The position numbers and the translations under genes are program-made. DNA of 22,649 nt from positions 1-22,649 of the forward strand of contig CDRNVI010000127.1 of assembly GCA_977017575.1 (NCBI GenBank), written 5' to 3'. Below are positions 17,855-22,649 of this stretch, piece by piece (positions within the stretch are counted from its first letter, which is position 1; the number at the start of each line of letters is the position of its first letter). Below the pieces are notes generated by a model. That model saw only the letters and a list, made by a program, of their open reading frames with translations. It was not told the DNA's origin and made no database searches. This DNA comes from Paramoeba atlantica. Its lineage: Eukaryota > Discosea.

Positions 17855-18357
17855 CCGTTCGCAAAGTTGTGATCGGTAACCTACCATTTTTGCTGTCGGA
17901 TACTGTTGGATTTATCCGTAAACTGCCCACCCAACTGGTGGAAAGTTTTAAGAGCACCTTGGACGAAGTTCGGGAAGCGGATTTGCTGTTGCACGTGGTG
18001 GATATAAGTCACCCCAACTTTGAGGAGCATATTGACTCCGTAAACCAAATCCTAGACGAAATCAAGAGCGCTGACAAAAAAACCATCATGGTCTTCAACA
18101 AGATTGATCAGTACGAAGCTGAAGTAATTGAAGAAGATGATTTGGTCACGGAAAAAACCAAAGCTCATTTTACCATCGAGGAATGGAAGAAAACCTGGTT
18201 TAGTAAAATTGGTGATCGAGCCCTTTTTATCTCTGCCTTGAACAAAGAGAACTTGGACGAGTTTAGAAAACGGGTGTACGATGAGGTAAGAGATATTCAT
18301 GTAACCCGTTTCCCTTACAATAATTTTTTATACCCTGAACATCTAGATCAATACTAG
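17854..18357 (+). CDS. hflX: GTPase HflX, C-terminal part
   Basis: HflX is a ribosome-associated GTPase that splits stalled 70S ribosomes under stress. The window has about 167 C-terminal residues, starting within switch I (TVRK). G3 (DTVGFI), G4 (NKID at 18097-18108) and G5 (SAL) are present, as is the characteristic F-I-R-K-L-P-x-x-L-V-x-S-F-x-S-T-L-D-E segment just after G3. The P-loop and the N-terminal HflX domain are lost at the junction. A short acidic insert and the ending YNNFLYPEHLDQY are plausible for Flavobacteriia. Stop TAG 18357. Confidence 0.93.
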   Translation, partial: TVRKVVIGNLPFLLSDTVGFIRKLPTQLVESFKSTLDEVREADLLLHVVDISHPNFEEHIDSVNQILDEIKSADKKTIMVFNKIDQYEAEVIEEDDLVTEKTKAHFTIEEWKKTWFSKIGDRALFISALNKENLDEFRKRVYDEVRDIHVTRFPYNNFLYPEHLDQY

Positions 18358-18580
18358 GAGGGTTTCGGACAAGCTGCGATCTTCTTCGATGAAGTGTAAG
18401 CCTTAACTTTTTCTACCACAACTTTTCTGTCGTTCACAACAAAAGTTTAGGCACAAACCACAGAAAAACTACTTTCATATTGTTTTTAAGTGTTAGTGTT
18501 ACAACCTAGTCTTCCATAAGCTTAACCTACTTAGACCTTGGTACACAAAAACACCCCAAATTTGTAAAATAACCCCATAG

Positions 18581-18608
18581 AAAAGCCCTCAATATTGAGG
18601 GCTTTTTT
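18581..18608. terminator. Bidirectional rho-independent terminator
   Basis: A perfect palindrome with arms AAAAGCCCTCAAT and ATTGAGGGCTTTT is followed by a T run (to 18608). The A run on the left provides the U tract for the opposite strand, so it could end both hflX (plus) and the DUF3078 gene (minus), which converge here. Confidence 0.85.
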
Positions 18609-18637
18609 GTGTCTTCAAAGTTTTTGCAGTTGTCAAA

Positions 18638-18696
18638 TCGAGTGGTTTTTCAGAAGTTTCTCCAGAAAAATTTTATCGAGATTTGAAAACACTCGA
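18638..18696. other. Imperfect long hairpin near the DUF3078 gene end
   Basis: TCGAGTGGTTTT (18638-18649) pairs with AAAACACTCGA (18686-18696), an 11-bp stem with one bulged G and a loop of about 36 bases. It lies about 40 bases downstream of the DUF3078 stop on the minus strand. There is no U tract, so a role in RNA 3'-end stability is only a possibility. Confidence 0.35.
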
Positions 18697-18733
18697 ACTG
18701 ATGTTGACTTACTTTATCAAATCCCCTTGTAAC

Positions 18734-19663
18734 CTAAAACGAATAACTCAAACCCAAAGTCCAATAGGTTTGCAACTCGTTGTCTATACTTTCAAAAGTG
18801 GCGGTTGGGTCCGGAGTGGGCGCATTGTTCACGATATAGTTCAGCGTTTCTTGCTTGTTGTTTCGCAGTCCAAAATCAAAACCTACCCCTATCACTTTCC
18901 ACAAGGTATAGGCAAAAGAATTCGTCCAGGTCCAGTTGCTTAAATCCCCACTTTCATAACTCTGGAAAAGGGAAAGGTTGCTTTTAAAATTGACAGCTCC
19001 CAATTGCTTGGTATAGTCCACTAGGATTTTTGCTCCCAAGGATGAGTTAAAAATGGTATCAGCATCACTGAACACAAAATTGTAATTGAGCGGATGAATC
19101 ACCACCACGAGGTCTGTGACGGGCGTCCAGGTTCCTCCAACACCCAAGTCTAAATATCCCGGATCATTAAAGTTGCTCAATAGTGTGGTCCGGTATTCTC
19201 CCATTCCAGAAACAGCAAATTTATCACTCAATTTTATTCCATAGAGTGATGAGATATTAAAGACATCCGTGGACTCCCTAAACCCATCATCATCGGTAGG
19301 GTCATCCTTGTCGTCCAACTTTACCCAGTTTAAATTGATAGTGGCCGCATTACGCCAAAAAAACTTTTCTTCTTGTTGGTTGGCAAAGGCATTCACAGTG
19401 AACCCTATAGTTCCCGAGCTGTTGTTCGGAATGCCTTGGGAAAACCAATTGTTAAAGCCTGAGAAGCTTCCTCCAATGGTTCCAAAAGCACCCACCTTCC
19501 AACCTGGTAAGGCATCCAATTGGGCTTGGAGGGCATTTACCCGTCCTTGGATGGCTGCAATGGAATCTTTTTTAGGGGCCATCTGGACCCTGAGTTCATC
19601 AGCGGTCTGTGCTTGAGTAAATGTTATGGCAAACAAAGCCAAAATGGCAAGGAATCTATTCAT
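18734..19663 (-). CDS. DUF3078-family envelope protein
   Basis: Bacteroidota protein of 309 residues, starting at the ATG 19663. An ATG 45 bases upstream is open but would put a charged stretch ahead of the signal peptide. The N-terminus MNRFLAILALFAITF followed by TQAQ is a typical Sec signal. A short coiled-coil-like segment (KKDSIAAIQGRVNALQAQL) follows, then many alternating aromatic strands (GFNNWFSQGIPNNSSGTIG, FFWRNAATINLNWVKLDD, YWTLGLSYSF) ending in Phe, as in outer-membrane beta-barrels. The N-x-W-x-S-Q-G region recalls the DUF3078 family. Function unknown. It is divergent from the lipoprotein gene, with 294 bases between the two starts, and convergent with hflX. Confidence 0.8.
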   Translation of the reverse strand: MNRFLAILALFAITFTQAQTADELRVQMAPKKDSIAAIQGRVNALQAQLDALPGWKVGAFGTIGGSFSGFNNWFSQGIPNNSSGTIGFTVNAFANQQEEKFFWRNAATINLNWVKLDDKDDPTDDDGFRESTDVFNISSLYGIKLSDKFAVSGMGEYRTTLLSNFNDPGYLDLGVGGTWTPVTDLVVVIHPLNYNFVFSDADTIFNSSLGAKILVDYTKQLGAVNFKSNLSLFQSYESGDLSNWTWTNSFAYTLWKVIGVGFDFGLRNNKQETLNYIVNNAPTPDPTATFESIDNELQTYWTLGLSYSF

Positions 19664-19785
19664 GGTATGGAGTTTTATGCTTAGACCCGTAAAAGTAAAA
19701 AATGTCACATTTAAACTGTTTCATAAATTCCAAGATTTAAATACCACATTCAAAGAATCGAAGAATCTACCATTTATATTTCCCA

Positions 19786-19893
19786 TTTTCAACTTTTCAT
19801 TTTCAATTCCACATCCTACACCTTTAACCTTTTACCGCTCTACCATCCACCCAAAACACCCATCCGTCAACTCAAAACAGGCATGCGTCAATT
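19786..19893 (+). promoter_or_regulatory. Duplicated leader, copy 1, with 21-bp tandem direct repeat
   Basis: This ~108-base stretch ends 65 bases before the first lipoprotein ATG and recurs at 21632-21732 before the second. Only about 7 bases, in the CACCTTTAACC/CACCTTTTACC part, differ in length between copies. Both contain two tandem units of the form YCAAAACASSCATSCGTCAA; CGTCAA falls at 19865-19870 and 19886-19891, exactly 21 bases apart. Two sites on the same DNA face suggest a dimeric or paired regulator. No known operator is claimed. Confidence 0.7.
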
Positions 19894-19957
19894 GCCCTCC
19901 TATAAATCCTTCGTTTTCAAGTTTCTTGCGGGTTTTTAACCCAATAAAATTCAAAAG

Positions 19958-21445
19958 ATGAAAAAAATCGTTTATGTAACCTCACTCGTATTAGCAATGG
20001 CCTTATCCATTATGGCCTGTAAAGAGGAAGAAACTCCGGAACCTGTTGTAGAAGGCATTCCCAAAGTCAGTGAATTTACTCCAAAAGCAGGACCTGCTGG
20101 AACCGTGGTGACCATTACTGGAGAAGATTTTTCAGCCACTTCGGAAGCTAACTTGGTTTTGTTCGGTACTGAACTTGCAACCGTGCTGGAGGCTTCCTCA
20201 ACACAACTAGTTGTAGAGGTCCCTGAAATACCAGATGATGAACCTACTAGTTTTAATATTAGGGTAACGGTAGACAATAAATTTGGCACGAGCACTGAGC
20301 CCTATAATGTTACAACTTCCATAACGCTCAATGAAATAGCTTTAACCCTATTTCCTCAAGAAGTAGACACCCTTGTGATTACAAATATTGATGAATTCAT
20401 AAATCCAAAAGTAACATTTGTCTCGGATAATGAAGAATCGATAACGGTGAACGAAGAGGGCCACTTAACCATTCTAAGCGCAGGGGAAGCCACCGTTACT
20501 GCTTCCATAGGAGAATTTAAAACCTCCTGCGATATTCTTGTTTTGCCCGGTTTTTTGGCCACCGGTTCAAAAGACAATGGAGATGATACCTCGGTTGCCA
20601 TGTTTTGGGATAACAAAGCTGCTAGCGAATTGGAAGGCAATGGTATCAACTCAATAGGAAGCGCTATGGTAAAAACAGAAAATGATACCCTAATTGTAGG
20701 AGCAGATAGGTTTGACACGGAAGTTGCCGCTATTTGGACCAATGGTGAGGCGGAAGCTCTGCCCTCTGATGAGATGAGCGCATTTGCCACTTCCATTATG
20801 ATGGATGGAACTGATCAACTTGTAGCTGGAATGCAGGTCAATGAAGAATCAATTTTAGAAGCAGTGCTTTGGACCAACGGGTTTCAAGAGGTAATCGGCG
20901 ATGGCTTAACTGAGGAAAATGTTTATGATATAACCAAGCGAGGTGATGACGTTGTCCTAGGTGGATACAAATACAATGAGGAAACTGAGCACTTTGTGGC
21001 AACCTTATGGATAAATGGTGAAGCACAGTCCTTATCCAATGGCTCCAGTAATGCAGAGGTAAATGCCGTAGCCAATAATGGAGAAGAGGTTTTGGCGGTT
21101 GGCTATGAGGGCTTAAATGCAACTCTTTGGAGAAATGATGAAGAAGAAACCTTGCCTTTTGGAGAGCCCGCATCGGCAGAAGGAATACTTGTAGTAGGAA
21201 ATGATGAATATATAGTTGGTCATTCAGCTACCGGTTCTGCATTTCTGCTGATTAATGGTGAAGAAAACCTGCTAAGCCAGAACAGTGCAAAAGCCTACAC
21301 TATTGACGTTAAAGACGGCAATATATTGGTTGGTGGTCAAGAAGCTGAAGTTGCCACGGTTTGGTGGATCAATGGAGAAGGGGAGCTTCGCACAATATCT
21401 CTTAACGGGACAAAAGATTGTGTACAATCACTAATTGCTAAATAA
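19958..21445 (+). CDS. IPT/TIG and Big2-like lipoprotein with seven W-repeats
   Basis: 495-residue predicted lipoprotein: a hydrophobic signal ending SIMAC (Cys21) with an acidic stretch after it, as expected for outer-membrane or surface export in Bacteroidota. Residues about 36-120 form an IPT/TIG domain (P-x-x-G-x-x-G-T-x-V-x-I-x-G-x-x-F). About 122-196 resembles a Big2 immunoglobulin-like domain (SDNEESITVNEEGHLTILSAGEATVTA). From 198 on, seven repeats of about 40-46 residues each contain A-x-x-W-x-N-G-E-x-x-x-L (Trp near 217, 260, 305, 351, 391, 470; Leu at the sixth) followed by a V-x-x-G strand, suggesting a seven-bladed beta-propeller. Ligand unknown. ATG 19958; stop TAA 21445; a terminator follows. 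Confidence 0.85.
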   Translation: MKKIVYVTSLVLAMALSIMACKEEETPEPVVEGIPKVSEFTPKAGPAGTVVTITGEDFSATSEANLVLFGTELATVLEASSTQLVVEVPEIPDDEPTSFNIRVTVDNKFGTSTEPYNVTTSITLNEIALTLFPQEVDTLVITNIDEFINPKVTFVSDNEESITVNEEGHLTILSAGEATVTASIGEFKTSCDILVLPGFLATGSKDNGDDTSVAMFWDNKAASELEGNGINSIGSAMVKTENDTLIVGADRFDTEVAAIWTNGEAEALPSDEMSAFATSIMMDGTDQLVAGMQVNEESILEAVLWTNGFQEVIGDGLTEENVYDITKRGDDVVLGGYKYNEETEHFVATLWINGEAQSLSNGSSNAEVNAVANNGEEVLAVGYEGLNATLWRNDEEETLPFGEPASAEGILVVGNDEYIVGHSATGSAFLLINGEENLLSQNSAKAYTIDVKDGNILVGGQEAEVATVWWINGEGELRTISLNGTKDCVQSLIAK

Positions 21446-21515
21446 TTGTCGGTTTAAGGTTTGCAATGTGTTTTAAAGTGTATAGATCAGCAAGCTAAAA
21501 GTTCGCAGCCGACTT

Positions 21516-21544
21516 AAAAAGCCGCCCATAAGGGCGGTTTTTTT
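21516..21544 (+). terminator. Rho-independent terminator of the first lipoprotein gene
   Basis: AAAAAG-CCGCCC, a 4-base loop ATAA, then GGGCGG followed by seven T. It lies about 70 bases after the stop codon. A GC-rich stem with a U tract makes this a clear terminator, and it implies that the downstream paralog has its own promoter. Confidence 0.88.
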
Positions 21545-21631
21545 ATTTCCATCTCCCCCTTGAAACAGGTCTTATCACTTAAAAAAGAACAAGCTCAAGT
21601 CTAAGCTCAATAATCAATGGGCAGTACACAG

Positions 21632-21732
21632 TTTTCAACTTTTCATTTTCAATTCCACATCCTACACCTTTTACCCCTCTACCATCCACCCAAAACACCC
21701 ATCCGTCAACTCAAAACAGGCATGCGTCAATT
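21632..21732 (+). promoter_or_regulatory. Duplicated leader, copy 2, with 21-bp tandem direct repeat
   Basis: Near-identical to 19786-19893, and retains both CGTCAA half-repeats at the same 21-base step. It ends 67 bases before the second lipoprotein ATG, almost the same distance as in copy 1 (65). Sequence between the repeat and the ATG has diverged while the repeat has not, which points to selection for a regulatory site or to a recent duplication of this block. Confidence 0.7.
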
Positions 21733-21799
21733 TTGCTGCCTAAAAATACCTGCTTTCCAGTTTCTTACTGCCCTATTAATATTCTTAAAGAAGAAAAAA

Positions 21800-22649
21800 A
21801 TGAAAAGATTAAGTTTCTTGGCTGCAACCATAATGACAATATGCCTGTTAGTTGCGGCCTGTAGTAGCGATGATGGAAATGGCGCTAACAGTGGGTTGAA
21901 GATAACCAGTTTTAGTCCAATAGATGGCCCAATAGGAACAACGGTTTGGATAACTGGTAAAAACTTTGGGAGTTCTCCGAGTGTTAAAATAGGTAATGCA
22001 ATAATGGCCATTGATGGTTCCACATCAGAAACAGAGATATTCGCAATTGTGCCTGATGGGGCAACCACAGGAAAGATTAGTGTAACGGCCAGTGGTGAAA
22101 CCTATACCGGTGGTGAGTTTGAAGTGACCGAAGATGAGGAATCTAGCTTTCCAACCATTGAACGTTTTACTAAAGTAAATACAGAAAATAATGGTTCTGC
22201 AAATCTCAGACCAACAGATCTTGTTGCAATTTTAGGGAGCGGTTTTGAATTAGAAGGAGATTATACGGTCACTTTTTCAGGAGATGTCGTAGGGACCATT
22301 ATTGAAGTGAGTGAAACTTACATAAGAGTCCTGATTCCGGAAGGTGCAATTTCTGGTGAAATTAGATTAGAGTCCCAAGGTATAACAAAAATCATAGGGG
22401 ATTTGGAGATTTTTCCCAATCCAACCACCTATGTGGTAGGTTATGTGTCAGATGGCCAAAACGATGTTCCTAAACTATGGATTGATGGCATTCCACAGGA
22501 TTTGGAAAATTCCAGCTCTGCCAATGCCATCTATGTTGATGGTGAAACTATTTATGTTGCTGGAAAATCAACAGAGGATAAAGCTACAGTTTGGATAGAT
22601 GGTGTGCCACAATATCTTACCAATGGAAGCAGTTATGCAGAGGCAAATT
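21800..22649 (+). CDS. Paralogous IPT/TIG lipoprotein, 3' end beyond window
   Basis: At least 283 residues, open to the window end. The signal peptide ends LLVAAC (Cys21), followed by SSDDGNG, a typical Bacteroidota lipoprotein start. The first IPT/TIG domain spans about 34-109 (P-I-x-G-P-I-G-T-T-V-W-I-T-G-K-N-F). A second IPT-like domain spans about 118-205 (LVAILGSGFEL, then TVTFSGDV). The W-repeats then begin (PKLWIDGIPQDL near 225 and ATVWIDGVPQYL near 262, with IYVAGKS between). Domain order is that of the upstream gene except that an IPT domain replaces the Big2-like one. It has its own leader copy and follows a terminator, so it is probably transcribed separately. Confidence 0.85.
   Translation, partial: MKRLSFLAATIMTICLLVAACSSDDGNGANSGLKITSFSPIDGPIGTTVWITGKNFGSSPSVKIGNAIMAIDGSTSETEIFAIVPDGATTGKISVTASGETYTGGEFEVTEDEESSFPTIERFTKVNTENNGSANLRPTDLVAILGSGFELEGDYTVTFSGDVVGTIIEVSETYIRVLIPEGAISGEIRLESQGITKIIGDLEIFPNPTTYVVGYVSDGQNDVPKLWIDGIPQDLENSSSANAIYVDGETIYVAGKSTEDKATVWIDGVPQYLTNGSSYAEAN

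Larger units (their letters stand above)
18358..18733. other. Intergenic region between convergent hflX and DUF3078 gene
   Basis: 376 bases between the hflX stop and the end of the oppositely oriented gene. It holds a strong bidirectional terminator (18581-18608) and an imperfect hairpin (18638-18696). In 18358-18580 I see no convincing reading frame, RNA gene or repeat. Confidence 0.5.
21446..21799 (+). other. Intergenic region between the two lipoprotein genes
   Basis: 354 bases holding the terminator of the first gene (21516-21544), then a plain stretch (about 21550-21631) in which I see nothing, and then the second copy of the duplicated leader (21632-21732). The last 67 bases before the ATG differ from those of the first gene. 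Confidence 0.6.

Noticed and set aside
17800-18000. Genuine transfer of bacterial DNA into a mitochondrial genome
   Set aside because: Both genes are cut exactly at the seam, the bacterial side keeps native composition and intact operon-like features, and no mobile element is present. Assembly chimera is far simpler.
18638-18696. Second terminator for the DUF3078 gene
   Set aside because: The loop is long, the stem has a bulge and no U tract follows; the hairpin at 18581-18608 serves that role better.
18683-20796. Reading frames opposite the DUF3078 and lipoprotein genes
   Set aside because: They are shadows of well-supported genes on the other strand and show no signal peptide, motif or sensible composition.

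Overview
The window is two unrelated pieces of DNA joined at about base 17850. Bases 1 to about 17850 are extremely AT-rich protist mitochondrial DNA with every gene on the minus strand. Bases about 17854 to 22649 have ordinary bacterial base composition and carry genes typical of a member of the Bacteroidota, probably the Flavobacteriia. The bacterial hflX gene starts in the middle of its GTPase domain exactly where the mitochondrial sequence stops, so the join is most likely an assembly chimera (for example a protist and its associated bacteria in one sample) and not a biological fusion.

Mitochondrial part, in the direction of transcription (from 17850 down to 1): a 5'-truncated ORF (possibly rps10), nad9, nad7, rpl11, orf126, rps12, rps7, rpl2, rps19, rps3, rpl16, rpl14, rpl5, rps14, rps8, rpl6, orf62, rps13, a giant 1159-codon ORF, atp8, cob, orf167 (possibly atp4), nad3, atp6, nad4L and nad5 (runs off the window). 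The ribosomal block keeps the ancestral bacterial str/S10/spc/alpha operon order. UGA is read as Trp: it falls at invariant Trp positions in cob, nad3, nad7, nad9, rps14 and others, and almost every gene looks broken under the standard code. UGA=Trp, an rpl11 gene, atp8 and this large ribosomal cluster fit an amoebozoan (Acanthamoeba/discosean-like) mitochondrion best, but that placement is an inference. Genes are packed with gaps of 0-20 bases or short overlaps. I recognised no tRNA, rRNA, cox gene or intron.

Five conserved mitochondrial genes (nad5, nad4L twice, atp6, rpl2, rpl11) are interrupted by single-base frame changes, mostly in A/T homopolymers. This looks like uncorrected long-read error, although programmed frameshifting or editing is not excluded. 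The most unusual region is 5409-8888, a continuous Lys/Asn/Tyr/Phe-rich reading frame in the slot where rps11 (and rps4) would be expected. It is peppered with a purine-rich motif (AAAAGAAAAGAGA on the coding strand) used in all three frames, and with direct repeats about 24-31 bases apart. The same repeat type is seen in rps3.

Bacterial part: the 3' part of hflX (ribosome-associated GTPase), a hairpin terminator, a convergent DUF3078-type envelope protein gene, and then two paralogous lipoprotein genes with IPT/TIG domains followed by Trp-containing repeats (seven in the complete copy, suggesting a beta-propeller). Each paralog is preceded by a copy of a ~105-base leader that contains a 21-bp tandem direct repeat, a good candidate for a shared operator.
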